Positions 52,141 to 61,730 of a stretch of 64,000 nt of DNA are shown piece after piece. The notes under the pieces are model-generated. The model did no database searches. It was not told the origin of the DNA and was given only the letters and a program-made list of their open reading frames with translations. Made by a program: the position numbers and the translations under genes. The DNA comes from Fredinandcohnia onubensis (GTDB taxonomy: Bacteria > Bacillota > Bacilli > Bacillales > Bacillaceae_L): positions 234,417 through 298,416 of the forward strand of contig NZ_NSEB01000002.1 in assembly GCF_002734215.1 (NCBI RefSeq), given 5' to 3'. Each line of letters starts with the position of its first letter. Within the stretch, counting starts at the first letter, position 1.

Positions 52141-54009
52141 ATGATGGAAAATGCATGGATCATACCGCTTTTCCCGCTTATCTCTTTTTTGTTCCTTCTT
52201 ATATTCGGTAAACGATTGAAGGAGTCGAGTGCGTATCTTGGCATTCTGCTAACATTTATTTCATTCGTCTACTCGGTGTTGGTTCTCATTTCGAGACTTG
52301 GGAACCCAACATACAAATATGAGAGCACGTGGTTATCAATTGGGGATGTTCACTTAACAGCGGGGTTTGAAGTCAATCAATTAAATGCACTTATGTTAGT
52401 GGTAGTATCGCTTGTCAGTTTTTTAGTACATATGTATTCAAAAGGGTATATGCATGGTGATGAGCGCTTTCCTGTCTTTTATGCGTACCTTGGGTTATTT
52501 ACCTTTGCGATGTTAGGCTTGGTCATTTCTCCAAACCTTCTTCAAACGTATATTTTCTGGGAACTTGTTGGACTTGGTTCATTCCTATTAATTGGTTTCT
52601 ATTTCTATAAGGAAGAAGCAAAAGCTGCAGCAAAAAAAGCGTTTATTATGACGCGTATCGGGGATGTTGGCTTATTAATTGGGATGATTCTATTATTCTG
52701 GCAAGTTAACAGCTTTGAATATGATGAAATTTTTAGCGCTGTTGGTGCTGGAGATATTTCACCAACCATGATCACCTTAACTGCGATTTTAATTTTTGTG
52801 GGTGCTGTTGGTAAATCCGGTCAATTCCCACTTCACACATGGTTACCGGATGCGATGGAAGGTCCGACACCTGTATCAGCTTTAATTCACGCAGCTACAA
52901 TGGTTGCGGCAGGGGTTTATTTAGTGGCAACGACTTATCCTTTATTTGCTGCTAGTGATGCCGCGTTGATGACAGTTGCAATTATCGGAGGAATTACCGC
53001 CATTTTTGCAGCATCAATAGGTTTAGCACAAAAGGATATAAAACGTGTCCTGGCATACTCTACGGTGAGTCAGCTCGGCTATATGATGCTTGCATTAGGA
53101 TCTGCTGGGTATGTTGCAGGTGTTTTCCATTTAATGACACATGCTTTCTTTAAAGCGTTGTTGTTCTTGGCAGCGGGTAGCGTCATCCATGCTGTTCATA
53201 CACAGAACATTGATGAAATGGGCGGTTTGTGGAAAAAACTTCGCATTACAGGTCCGTTATTCTTAGTTGGAACCTTAGCCATTAGTGGTGTTCCACTTTT
53301 CTCAGGATTTTTCAGTAAGGATGAAATCTTAATTGCGACCTGGGCACAAGGGAATTACGTTCTGTTCTGGTTAGCAGTGATAGCGGCATTCTTTACTGCA
53401 TTTTATATGTTCCGCTTGTTCTTCATGGTGTTCACTGGTAAGCCAAGAGGAAAACAAACGAATGTCAAAGAATCACCAAATGTGATGACGATTCCGATGA
53501 TTGTTCTCGGTGTTTTAGCGGTTGTAGCTGGATATGTGAACACACCTTGGTTTGGGACCTTTTTAGGGGATTGGTTAACTGAAGGTACAAACCTATATGG
53601 ACCAGGTCATCACGAAGGGCCAGGCTGGATTATGGCTGTTGCAACATTTGCATCCCTATTAGGACTACTGCTTGCCTATGCAATGTATCAACGGAAGTCC
53701 ATTTCAAGAGACTTTTTCAGCTCTCGCGCACCAATTATGTATAGCATCGTCTATAACAAATATTTTATTGATGAATTTTACAACATGACCGTTGTGTACG
53801 CGACAAAGGTATTTAGTTTATTCCTTCGTTATATCGATGAATTTTTAGTAGGTGGCATTGTAAAAGGCGTGGCAATGGCAACACAAGGAATCGGAAAGCT
53901 TGGAGCTAAGCTTCAAAATGGGCAAGTTCAAATGTACACTTCCGTTGCCTTTGTTGGATTAGCGATTTTACTACTGGTTGTGGCACTGACAGGGGGGTAC
54001 TTAAGATGA
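52141..54009 (+). CDS. nuoL: NDH-1 subunit L (antiporter-like)
   Basis: 622-residue proton-pumping subunit with about 15-16 helices. Proton-channel residues lie in FWELVGLGSFLLIGFYFYKE, SGQFPLHTWLPDAMEGPTPV, and LIHAATMVAAGVYLVA. The C-terminal lateral-helix region is shorter than in E. coli. Start is ATG 52141 or 52144 with AAGGGGA upstream. A 118-base spacer from nuoK, with pairing possible between GGTGGAGAAC and GTTCTGCTCACC, is the longest gap inside the operon. Confidence 0.97.
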   Translation: MMENAWIIPLFPLISFLFLLIFGKRLKESSAYLGILLTFISFVYSVLVLISRLGNPTYKYESTWLSIGDVHLTAGFEVNQLNALMLVVVSLVSFLVHMYSKGYMHGDERFPVFYAYLGLFTFAMLGLVISPNLLQTYIFWELVGLGSFLLIGFYFYKEEAKAAAKKAFIMTRIGDVGLLIGMILLFWQVNSFEYDEIFSAVGAGDISPTMITLTAILIFVGAVGKSGQFPLHTWLPDAMEGPTPVSALIHAATMVAAGVYLVATTYPLFAASDAALMTVAIIGGITAIFAASIGLAQKDIKRVLAYSTVSQLGYMMLALGSAGYVAGVFHLMTHAFFKALLFLAAGSVIHAVHTQNIDEMGGLWKKLRITGPLFLVGTLAISGVPLFSGFFSKDEILIATWAQGNYVLFWLAVIAAFFTAFYMFRLFFMVFTGKPRGKQTNVKESPNVMTIPMIVLGVLAVVAGYVNTPWFGTFLGDWLTEGTNLYGPGHHEGPGWIMAVATFASLLGLLLAYAMYQRKSISRDFFSSRAPIMYSIVYNKYFIDEFYNMTVVYATKVFSLFLRYIDEFLVGGIVKGVAMATQGIGKLGAKLQNGQVQMYTSVAFVGLAILLLVVALTGGYLR

Positions 54010-55517
54010 GCTCATTTATTCTTTCGCTTTTAGTATTCTTCCCGATTTTAGGTATTGCACTACTTGCTTTTGTACCAAAAACTGAGGAAAAAACGATTAA
54101 ATTAGTTGGTGTTTTAGCTACCATTCCTTCACTCGTATTGGCTCTTTATGTGTACGGGTTTTATACAGGTGGCGGAGACCTTTCAACGCTTAAGGAATCA
54201 GTCTATTGGTTTGGCTTTCTACCAAAAGGGAATCCGTGGGAAGTCAATTATGAGATGGGCCTAAACGGTCTATCCTTAGTACTCGTTCTTTTAACAACCG
54301 TGATCTCAACACTCGCTGCAATTGCATCCGTTCATATTAAAAAGGAATGGAAAGGCTATTTCATGCTCTTCCTTTTACTTGAACTTGGAATGCTTGGCGT
54401 ATTTACAGCAGGGAACCTACTATTGTTCTTCGTCTTTTTTGAAATGACGTTAATCTCTACTTTTTTCCTCATTGGGAAGTGGGGATATTTTGAAAAAGAA
54501 AAAGCGGCATTTAGCTTTTTAATCTATAACGGATTAGGTTCCGCGATCTTGCTGATTGTAATTATGATCATTTTCGCAAAGGCTGGAACGACGAATATTT
54601 CAGCACTGACGGCGATTTTTGCTAGCCCGGCTGATAGCTTGCCGATTCCGGGTACATTTTCTGAGGACTTAAAACTTGGCTTATTGATTGCGATCATTAT
54701 CGGATTTGGGATTAAATTACCGATTTTTCCACTTCATACATGGATGCTTCGTGTTCACGTACAAGCACCGCCATCCATTGTCATGATTCACTCAGGAATC
54801 CTTTTAAAAATTGGAGCATACGGGATCATCCGCTTCGGAATGGGCTTCTTCCCAGCTGAGTTCAGCACATTGGCACCGATTGTTGCGGTGCTTGGAGTAA
54901 TCAATCTGCTGTATGGAGCATTTTTAGCATTCGTCCAAAAAGACTTCAAAATGGTTCTAGCGTACTCAAGTATTTCGCATATGGGAATTGTGTTGATAGG
55001 GCTTGGTGCGATGAATGAAGCAGGAGTGCAAGGAGCCGTATTCCAAGTCGTGTCACATGGCTTGATTTCTGCATTATTGTTCTTCTTAATTGGGGTCATG
55101 TACGAGCGTGCAGGAACATCGTATATTGATAAGCTTGGTGGGCTTGCAAAAGTAATGCCACTAACGGCTGGATTCTTATTAGCAGCAGCAATGGCTTCAC
55201 TTGGTTTACCAGGGATGTCCGGATTCGTTAGTGAATTCATGGCGTTCCTTGGGCTGTTTAAGGAAATGCCAGTTCTCGCTGCGGTGGGGGCAATAGGCAT
55301 CATTATGACTGCTGTGTATTTACTCCGTGCTGTGTTAAATGTGACATATGGTAAGACCATTCAATCCTATGAGGGAGCAGTTGATTTACGTCCAATTGAA
55401 ATGGTACCGGTATTGGTGTTACTTGCGTTTATCGTATTGATTGGTGTTTATCCTAACGTGCTTACACAGCCACTTCAGGTTGCACTTGAAACGATCATGC
55501 TAGGGTTAGGAGGGTGA
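54006..55517 (+). CDS. nuoM: NDH-1 subunit M (antiporter-like)
   Basis: 503-residue proton-pumping subunit. Conserved FFEMTLISTFFLIGKWG, LPIFPLHTWMLRVHVQAPPS, and KDFKMVLAYSSISHMGIV. It overlaps nuoL by four bases (ATGA). Confidence 0.97.
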   Translation: MSSFILSLLVFFPILGIALLAFVPKTEEKTIKLVGVLATIPSLVLALYVYGFYTGGGDLSTLKESVYWFGFLPKGNPWEVNYEMGLNGLSLVLVLLTTVISTLAAIASVHIKKEWKGYFMLFLLLELGMLGVFTAGNLLLFFVFFEMTLISTFFLIGKWGYFEKEKAAFSFLIYNGLGSAILLIVIMIIFAKAGTTNISALTAIFASPADSLPIPGTFSEDLKLGLLIAIIIGFGIKLPIFPLHTWMLRVHVQAPPSIVMIHSGILLKIGAYGIIRFGMGFFPAEFSTLAPIVAVLGVINLLYGAFLAFVQKDFKMVLAYSSISHMGIVLIGLGAMNEAGVQGAVFQVVSHGLISALLFFLIGVMYERAGTSYIDKLGGLAKVMPLTAGFLLAAAMASLGLPGMSGFVSEFMAFLGLFKEMPVLAAVGAIGIIMTAVYLLRAVLNVTYGKTIQSYEGAVDLRPIEMVPVLVLLAFIVLIGVYPNVLTQPLQVALETIMLGLGG

Positions 55518-55521
55518 GCCG

Positions 55522-57033
55522 ATGGATACAGAAACTTTACTAAGCTTTGATTGGGGAGTTATGGCACCTGAATTTATTATCCTCGGTGTTGCAACCCTTC
55601 TATCGTTACTGGATTTATTTATGGGAAAAGACAAGGACCGACGGCCACTCGGTTGGATTGGAATTGTAGGAATCCTTGTTGCAATCGGGTTTACGGTTTC
55701 CTTAATCGGAAATGATGTCACATCGATTTTGTACGATACATTTAGACTGGATTCGTTTGCGATTGCTTTTAAATTGATTTTATTAGTGGGAACAGGACTT
55801 GTTCTCTTGCTGGCAATGAGCTATGAACCTGAAGAGGGGATGGTTGAGTATCGTGGTGAGTTTTACTACCTACTTTTAGCCGCACTCTTAGGTACGATGG
55901 TTATGACATCTAGTGCTGACTTGATTACATTATTTGTCGGGTTAGAATTGCTCTCGATTTCTTCATATATATTAGCTGGACTTCGAAAGCGCAATCGACT
56001 ATCAAATGAGTCCGCAATGAAATATGTAATAAACGGAACGGTTTCTACAGCCATCTTTTTATTCGGTGTCAGCTATGTCTATGGACTCACTGGCACCTCG
56101 AATTTAAGAGAGATTTTCGGAGCGTTCGGAAACCTTCAGGACCCGCAGCATATTTATCTTGTTGCACTTGCTTTGTTTATGATCGTAGTTGGACTTTCCT
56201 TTAAAATCGCGGCTGCTCCATTCCATATGTGGGCACCTGATGTATATCAAGGAGCACCAACTCCTGTTACGGCATTTTTAAGTGTTATTTCAAAGACAGC
56301 AGGCTTTGTTATTCTATTAAGAATTGTCGTGACAGGGTTCGTCCAAGCACCATCTGGAAACGCTGAAGCAGAATATTTATTGTTCCACCTACAAGACCTA
56401 TTAGCTATAATCGCAGGTGCAACGATGATTATTGGTAATACGATAGCACTTAGACAACGAAATATAAAGCGGATGATGGCTTACTCAAGTATTGCCCACG
56501 CAGGATATCTATTAGTAGCATTTGTCGCTTTCTCTTATTTTATGATGGATGCGATTTGGTTCTATTTAGTTGCTTATCTTTTCATGAGTCTTGGATTCTT
56601 CGCGATTCTTCAGGTGATCACGCAGAAATCTGACTCAGAGGATATTAGTCAATTTGCTGGTTTATATAAGCGCTCACCCGTGTTAGCCGTTGCGCTTGGC
56701 GTGTTTATCCTTTCATTAGCGGGTATCCCGGGAACAGCAGGCTTTATCGGAAAACTAGAGATTTTCATTGGAGCTTTTGTAACGAGTCCATCCCATTATG
56801 TGCTGGCATCGATTATGATTGCAACAACCGTTGTATCCTATTTCTATTACTTCGGAATTTTAACGCAGATGTTCTTTAGACCTGCTGCAAACGATGCGAA
56901 AATTAAATTACCTACAGGTGTGTTGATTGTCGTGATTGTTGCAGTCGTTGGAACAATTGGCTTTGGAATCTTCCCGGGTGTCGCCTTCGAATTCATCCAG
57001 CAATTCGAAAGCTTTGCGGATTTTATAGGTTAA
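55522..57033 (+). CDS. nuoN: NDH-1 subunit N (antiporter-like)
   Basis: 503-residue proton-pumping subunit, last of the operon. Conserved LFVGLELLSISSYILAGLRK, AAAPFHMWAPDVYQGAPTPV, and NIKRMMAYSSIAHAGYLLVA. GGAGGGTGAG precedes ATG 55522. Confidence 0.97.
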   Translation: MDTETLLSFDWGVMAPEFIILGVATLLSLLDLFMGKDKDRRPLGWIGIVGILVAIGFTVSLIGNDVTSILYDTFRLDSFAIAFKLILLVGTGLVLLLAMSYEPEEGMVEYRGEFYYLLLAALLGTMVMTSSADLITLFVGLELLSISSYILAGLRKRNRLSNESAMKYVINGTVSTAIFLFGVSYVYGLTGTSNLREIFGAFGNLQDPQHIYLVALALFMIVVGLSFKIAAAPFHMWAPDVYQGAPTPVTAFLSVISKTAGFVILLRIVVTGFVQAPSGNAEAEYLLFHLQDLLAIIAGATMIIGNTIALRQRNIKRMMAYSSIAHAGYLLVAFVAFSYFMMDAIWFYLVAYLFMSLGFFAILQVITQKSDSEDISQFAGLYKRSPVLAVALGVFILSLAGIPGTAGFIGKLEIFIGAFVTSPSHYVLASIMIATTVVSYFYYFGILTQMFFRPAANDAKIKLPTGVLIVVIVAVVGTIGFGIFPGVAFEFIQQFESFADFIG

Positions 57034-57090
57034 AATTTGGGTGGCAGCATGAAGTGTTGCCATTCCCTTTTCAAACAAATAGGGGTGTAT

Positions 57091-57124
57091 GAGAAGAAGA
57101 GGTATGGGGATGCCTCTTCTTTTG
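57091..57124 (+). terminator. nuo operon terminator
   Basis: Arms AAGAAGAGG / CCTCTTCTT around a 10-base loop, followed by TTGTTTTG. A weaker hairpin (GGCAGCA / TGTTGCC) lies just before it at about 57041-57064. Confidence 0.85.
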
Positions 57125-57129
57125 TTTTG

Positions 57130-57252
57130 GAGTGTGGGACTGGGACCAAGGGGACGGTTCTTGTGGTTCTCCATATAATGGAAAATTTTAAAATCTTCCC
57201 TGCTTGTGCGTTTTTTACCTGTGACCAGTAGAACCGTCCCTATGGTTCTTAT
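57130..57252. repeat. inverted pair of GGGACGGTTC-type repeats
   Basis: GTGGGACTGGGACCAAGGGG-ACGGTTCTTGTGGTTCT (57134-57170) and AGAACCGTCCCTATGGTTCT (57228-57247) are inverted relative to each other, about 75 bases apart. The whole unit is MITE-like. It fills most of the gap between the nuo terminator and ywzB. Confidence 0.7.
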
Positions 57253-57361
57253 TGTAGCTTTTTGTAGGCTTGTTTTTGAGGACTTCTGTCATAGAAAATG
57301 CTAAAATGTAGTGGTGTGTGTTTCATACATATTTCCTTCTTATATAGAAAGGAGTGGGTTT

Positions 57362-57598
57362 ATGTTAGCTGGATTTGGGTATCAAGCACTTATAAGTATT
57401 ATTTCACATTTAATTTTTATTGCAGTCACCTGGTGGGCGCTGCAAAGCATTCGGTATGAGCATTTGGTGAAGCCGAATCATATATTTCAGGTGCGCGTTC
57501 TTCTCGTTCTTGTGACAATTGCGATTGGATCTACCGTCAGCAACTTTTTCTTAGATTATCTTCTTTGGTCACAACAATTACCAACAATCTTAAATTAA
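57362..57598 (+). CDS. ywzB: YwzB-like DUF1146 membrane protein
   Basis: 78 residues with two membrane helices (about 6-28 and 48-68: ALISIISHLIFIAVTWWALQ; VRVLLVLVTIAIGSTVSNFF). It matches the DUF1146 family of small Bacillus proteins encoded near atp/murAA. Function unknown. ATG 57362 has AAAGGAG 6 bases upstream. Confidence 0.85.
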   Translation: MLAGFGYQALISIISHLIFIAVTWWALQSIRYEHLVKPNHIFQVRVLLVLVTIAIGSTVSNFFLDYLLWSQQLPTILN

Positions 57599-58427
57599 CT
57601 GTTACTATATCCTTTTTGAATGAATAATATATGCAAGAAGTTTAAGGTAAAAAATGCTCGTTTTCATCTGTTCTCTCCACTACTTTCCACGTATTTCAGT
57701 GATACATCTGGAAAAAATGTAAGTAAGGAGAGGAAATTAAATAAGAGCACGAGTAATAATGCCTTTTTTTAAAACATTCCTTAGTATACCAATGGCATAG
57801 AAAAATACATTGGTTTTTGCTGGAAATAGAATACGAAGGAACAATAGGTTGATGATTTTCACGGAAGAATCGCCCCACGTGGTGGCCCGCAAGTTAGTCC
57901 CTTCTTGAAATGTCATCAAATATACTTACTTTTTCAAGATAGTTATCCGCATAAGTAAAACTGTCTAAAAAAGAAGACAAACCCTCAAAAAAACAAAGTT
58001 CCTTACGTATAACATGTACTATGTGAGTTATGTAAAATTTTCATGTAAAAACATTCCTACAAATGACCTGAATTTTTTCGACAATTATTGCGAAAATACC
58101 ACAATTTTCACTTGTGCCAGTGAATGCTTAAGTGATATGATGTAACTTGGTTTTGTGTAAAAAATGAACCTTTCAAAACAATGAGGATATGCCCGTTTAG
58201 CAACGAGCTAGCCTATTATTTAAAAACAAGCGTGATTGGGTACAATCACATCAAAATAGAGACACTTGCCCGGTGGTTTGCATATACTACAGCAGTGTGA
58301 ATGTACTTTCTCACAAAAAAAGGTATGAATGTAATAAGATTGGGTTCTTTTAACGCATTCGAGATGGAACACCAATTGTCATGAATGAATATGAATATAT
58401 AGAAAATGGGACGCGGAGGGGAATACC
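57599..58427. other. 830-base gap before murAA without a recognised gene
   Basis: No ORF with an RBS on either strand; the two 60-codon minus-strand frames (57696-57878, 57737-57919) have no ribosome binding site. Visible structures: an imperfect palindrome TTACGTATAAC...GTTATGTAA around 58012-58043 and a palindrome GTGATTGGGTACAATCAC at 58232-58249 whose TACAAT could be a -10 box. In B. subtilis ywmB sits in this position; it is missing here. Confidence 0.55.
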
Positions 58428-59726
58428 TTGGAAAAAATCATCGTCCGCGGCGGTCGTAAGCTAAACGGCACAGTCAAAGTAGAAGGCGCAAAGAACGCCG
58501 TTTTGCCAGTTATCGCTGCATCCTTATTAGCAAGTAATGGAAAAAGTGTAATAAATGAAGTACCCACGCTCTCAGATGTGTATACGATTAATGAGGTATT
58601 ACGCTATTTAAATGCAGATGTTACGTTTGCAAACAATCAAATCGTTGTTGATGCATCAAGAGAGCTAAAAACGGAAGCACCTTTTGAATATGTTCGAAAA
58701 ATGCGCGCATCTGTACTAGTCATGGGATCATTGCTTGCACGCAATGGCCATGCGAGAGTTGCTCTTCCTGGCGGCTGTGCAATTGGCTCAAGACCGATTG
58801 ACCAGCATCTAAAAGGATTCGAAGCAATGGGTGCAGTTGTGAAAGTTGGAAATGGATATATCGATGCCGAGGTCAATGGTAGACTTCGTGGTGCAAAAGT
58901 ATATATGGATTTCCCAAGCGTTGGAGCTACTGAAAACATCATGATGGCTGCTACATTAGCAGACGGCATGACGACTATTGAAAACTGTGCGAAAGAACCG
59001 GAAATTGTGGATCTAGCCAACTTCCTTAATGCAATGGGAGCAAACGTTAGAGGCGCAGGTACTGGCACAATTCGTATTGAAGGTGTAAAAGAATTGCATG
59101 GGGCAACTCACAATATTATCCCTGATCGTATTGAAGCAGGCACATTCATGGTGGCAGCTGCAATCACAGGCGGTAATGTTCTTGTTCAAGGTGCAGTACC
59201 AGAACACCTAAGCTCATTAATTGCAAAAATGGAAGAAATGGGCGTTACCATCATTGAAGAACAAGATGGTTTACGTGTCATTGGTCCAGATCAATTAAAG
59301 GCTGTGGATATTAAAACCATGCCACATCCTGGTTTCCCAACAGATATGCAATCACAAATGATGGCATTATTACTTCGTGCAAAAGGCACTAGTATGATCA
59401 CGGAAACTGTATTTGAAAATCGCTTTATGCATGTCGAGGAATTCCGACGCATGAACGGTGACATCAAAATTGAAGGCCGTTCTGTTATCATCAACGGAGA
59501 ATCCCAGCTTCAAGGAGCTGAAGTAGCTGCAACTGATTTACGTGCTGCTGCTGCACTTATTCTTTCCGGATTGGTTGCAGATGGATACACACGTGTTACA
59601 GAACTTAAGCACTTAGACCGTGGTTATGTGGACTTCCACCAAAAGCTTGCGGCAATAGGTGCTGATATCGAACGTATAAATGAAGCAACAGATAGCCTAG
59701 TGGAAGAAGCAAAAGTAAACTTTTAA
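58428..59726 (+). CDS. murAA: UDP-N-acetylglucosamine 1-carboxyvinyltransferase (MurAA)
   Basis: 432-residue enolpyruvyl transferase starting peptidoglycan precursor synthesis, paralogue of the gene at 12242. Catalytic Cys117 in [64 protein letters not shown] 58428 start has GGAGGGG 7 bases upstream. Next to spoIID, as murAA is in B. subtilis, where it is the essential copy. Confidence 0.97.
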   Translation: MEKIIVRGGRKLNGTVKVEGAKNAVLPVIAASLLASNGKSVINEVPTLSDVYTINEVLRYLNADVTFANNQIVVDASRELKTEAPFEYVRKMRASVLVMGSLLARNGHARVALPGGCAIGSRPIDQHLKGFEAMGAVVKVGNGYIDAEVNGRLRGAKVYMDFPSVGATENIMMAATLADGMTTIENCAKEPEIVDLANFLNAMGANVRGAGTGTIRIEGVKELHGATHNIIPDRIEAGTFMVAAAITGGNVLVQGAVPEHLSSLIAKMEEMGVTIIEEQDGLRVIGPDQLKAVDIKTMPHPGFPTDMQSQMMALLLRAKGTSMITETVFENRFMHVEEFRRMNGDIKIEGRSVIINGESQLQGAEVAATDLRAAAALILSGLVADGYTRVTELKHLDRGYVDFHQKLAAIGADIERINEATDSLVEEAKVNF

Positions 59727-59736
59727 CTAACCACGT

Positions 59737-59786
59737 AAAAAGCTAGGGACATTACCCATACAAGGTAATATCTCTAGCTTTTTTAT
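59737..59786 (+). terminator. murAA terminator
   Basis: Long stem AAAAGCTAG-GGA...ATTACC / GGTAAT...TCTCTAGCTTTT with an internal loop, followed by TTATTTTT. Confidence 0.93.
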
Positions 59787-59800
59787 TTTTATTCATATTA

Positions 59801-59959
59801 TTAATCTTTTTTTATAATAGGAATGATATTTGCAATGATAAGAAGTAGGAATATAACGCCTGTCGCGCGAGAGTTTGGATTTTCTGTGATGAAAAAATTA
59901 TAAACGGTAATTAACAAAGCGAGTGCAAGACATATACTACTTATCAAGTTTTTACTCAT
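59801..59959 (-). CDS. small two-helix membrane protein
   Basis: 52-codon ORF on the minus strand, too short for usual ORF cut-offs. Protein: MSKNLISSICLALALLITVY, then NFFITENPNSRATG, then VIFLLLIIANIIPIIKKD. It has two hydrophobic helices joined by a short polar loop and a Lys/Asp end. ATG 59959 has AGGGGA about 11 bases upstream. It converges on murAA and diverges from spoIID. No family recognised; similar short proteins are common in Bacillaceae. Confidence 0.7.
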   Translation of the reverse strand: MSKNLISSICLALALLITVYNFFITENPNSRATGVIFLLLIIANIIPIIKKD

Positions 59960-60056
59960 CTTACTCGTTTCCCCTTTTATTTTATAATGGTAATACTAGG
60001 AAAATTGTACTATGAGTGGTAGATAATAGAATACAAATATTTTTCTGCTATTAAAT

Positions 60057-60086
60057 GTCATAAAAGCTTGTCCACTACCATAGATA
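60057..60086 (+). promoter_or_regulatory. spoIID sigma-E promoter
   Basis: GTCATAAA (60057-60064), 14 bases, CATAGATA (60079-60086), close to the mother-cell sigma-E pattern GTCATATT-N13-15-CATACANT. spoIID is a known sigma-E gene. Confidence 0.7.
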
Positions 60087-60145
60087 TTGATATATAGGTG
60101 CATGTTTACGTTCGTGCATTAATTTCAAAGTGGAGGCTTGCATTC

Positions 60146-61165
60146 ATGAAACAGATTAAACCAATCATTGTACTAGTTTCTGTCCTTTTTGTCTTAATTT
60201 TATTGATTCCATCAATGCTTGTCATTCCGTTCTCTGATAAAGGTGCGGGAAAGCTAGCTGAAGAGCGACAATCAAATCCGGAACCGCCTCAAATCGCTTC
60301 AGGGCCAACAGTGGAGGTTGCCGTTCACCGCGTAAGTGCTCAAAGAATCGAAAATGTTCCACTGGAGGAATATGTGGTAGGAGTGCTCGCAATGGAAATG
60401 CCTGCAGATTTTGAGTTAGAGGCATTAAAAGCACAAGCACTAGCAGCAAGAACATATGTGGTTAGACAAATGCTGAGTGAACAAAAATTAAAGGTGCCAA
60501 ATGGTGCTGATGTTTCAGATACGGTCAGTCATCAGGTTTATAAAAACAACGAGGAACTAAAAGCCCAATGGAAAGGCGACTATGATTGGAAAATCGAAAA
60601 AATCAGGCAAGCCGTCAAGAAAACACAAGGGCAAATTATAACCTTTAATGGTGAACCAATTGATGCCGTATTTTACTCGACAAGTAATGGCTATACAGAA
60701 GACTCGGAGAACGTTTGGAAAAACGCAGTACCATACCTAAAAAGTGTTGAGAGCCCATGGGATGTTAATACAGAAAAATTTCATTCTCAAGTAAACATGC
60801 CTGTATCCGAATTTGAGAATAAGTTAGGGATTAAGCTTGGCAATGGTAACGATGTTGGCAAGATTACTTCCAGAACGAAATCAAATCGTGTAGCATCTGT
60901 TGAAGTTGGGGGCAAGACATTTACAGGGGTGCAAGTGCGTGATGCATTAGGGCTTCGATCTAGTGATTTTAGTTGGGAGCGTAAAGGCAGCCACATCGTC
61001 ATTCAAACGAAGGGCTACGGACACGGGGTTGGCATGAGTCAATATGGCGCCGACGGAATGGCGAAGGAAGGTAAAAGCTACAAGGACATTGTGACACATT
61101 ACTATCAAGGCGTAGAAATCTCGTCCACAGAGAACTTTGTAAATAAATTAACAGTGAAAAAATAA
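60146..61165 (+). CDS. spoIID: stage II sporulation protein D (engulfment lytic transglycosylase)
   Basis: 339 residues: N-terminal membrane anchor (IIVLVSVLFVLILLIPSMLV) and the SpoIID domain. The catalytic Glu is in VPLEEYVVGVLAMEMPADFE; also LKAQALAARTYVVRQ, FYSTSNGYTEDSENVW, and GYGHGVGMSQYGADGMAKEG near the end. With SpoIIP and SpoIIM it degrades septal peptidoglycan during engulfment. ATG 60146 has GGAGG about 9 bases upstream. A sigma-E promoter lies at 60057. Confidence 0.97.
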   Translation: MKQIKPIIVLVSVLFVLILLIPSMLVIPFSDKGAGKLAEERQSNPEPPQIASGPTVEVAVHRVSAQRIENVPLEEYVVGVLAMEMPADFELEALKAQALAARTYVVRQMLSEQKLKVPNGADVSDTVSHQVYKNNEELKAQWKGDYDWKIEKIRQAVKKTQGQIITFNGEPIDAVFYSTSNGYTEDSENVWKNAVPYLKSVESPWDVNTEKFHSQVNMPVSEFENKLGIKLGNGNDVGKITSRTKSNRVASVEVGGKTFTGVQVRDALGLRSSDFSWERKGSHIVIQTKGYGHGVGMSQYGADGMAKEGKSYKDIVTHYYQGVEISSTENFVNKLTVKK

Positions 61166-61196
61166 ATGCAGAGGGGCTACTTGCCCTCTGCATTTT
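61164..61196. terminator. bidirectional terminator between spoIID and the VanZ gene
   Basis: AAATGCAGAGGG / CCCTCTGCATTTTT around an 8-base loop, with T on one side and A on the other. The last codons of the VanZ gene (NAEGK and stop) lie within it. Confidence 0.93.
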
Positions 61197-61623
61197 TGCT
61201 GTTTAAGCCTTCCACCCAGTTGAGGAGCTTTTTAATCCCCGGCAGTTTTTCTCCAAAATAACTAACTTTTACAATCGTATAAAGCGCAAGCACGCCAATT
61301 GTGTCTTTAACAAGATCGATTACAGTCGCAGATCGGTATGGGACAAAGTACTGGTGCAGCTCGTCGGAAAAACCATAGGCGATGGCGATTACTGCAGAAA
61401 GGAGATTGGTTTTGGGGCTGAACTTTCCTTGCACAAGGAAAAACAATACCCACAGCCCGTACAGAATTCCAAATTCGATGAGGTGCAGCGATTCTTTAAA
61501 CGCCCGGTCCCACGAAAACGGAGTGTTTACAATCGCATCCGACGGAAGACTCGACAAAATAAAAATTAAGATCATATATAAAAAGGGTGCTATTAACAGA
61601 AGTAGTCGTAATAAAGCTTTCAT
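61177..61623 (-). CDS. VanZ-family membrane protein
   Basis: 148 residues with four membrane helices (about 5-27, 47-68, 75-92, 104-122). The VanZ signature is present: FGILYGLWVLF ... AYGFSDELHQYFVPYRSATVIDLVKDTIG (in pieces), with the conserved Asp-Glu-His-Gln. VanZ proteins of this type are widespread; the teicoplanin-resistance role of the name giver is not implied. ATG 61623 has AAGGAGAA upstream on the minus strand. Confidence 0.9.
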   Translation of the reverse strand: MKALLRLLLLIAPFLYMILIFILSSLPSDAIVNTPFSWDRAFKESLHLIEFGILYGLWVLFFLVQGKFSPKTNLLSAVIAIAYGFSDELHQYFVPYRSATVIDLVKDTIGVLALYTIVKVSYFGEKLPGIKKLLNWVEGLNSKNAEGK

Positions 61624-61730
61624 GAAAGATTCTCCTTATAGAAAATGTACCTACATAGTATAGCATTCATTGGGGGTGTGAGGGGGGATGAGTTTTTGTA
61701 CTTTCTTGGGATGGTATGCTGACAATGTTC

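Noticed and set aside
54788..55360. 190-codon minus-strand ORF in nuoM
   Set aside because: Antisense shadow of a hydrophobic membrane-protein gene; no RBS or domain.
57696..57919. Two 60-codon minus-strand ORFs upstream of murAA
   Set aside because: No ribosome binding site, no recognisable domain, and they overlap each other in different frames.
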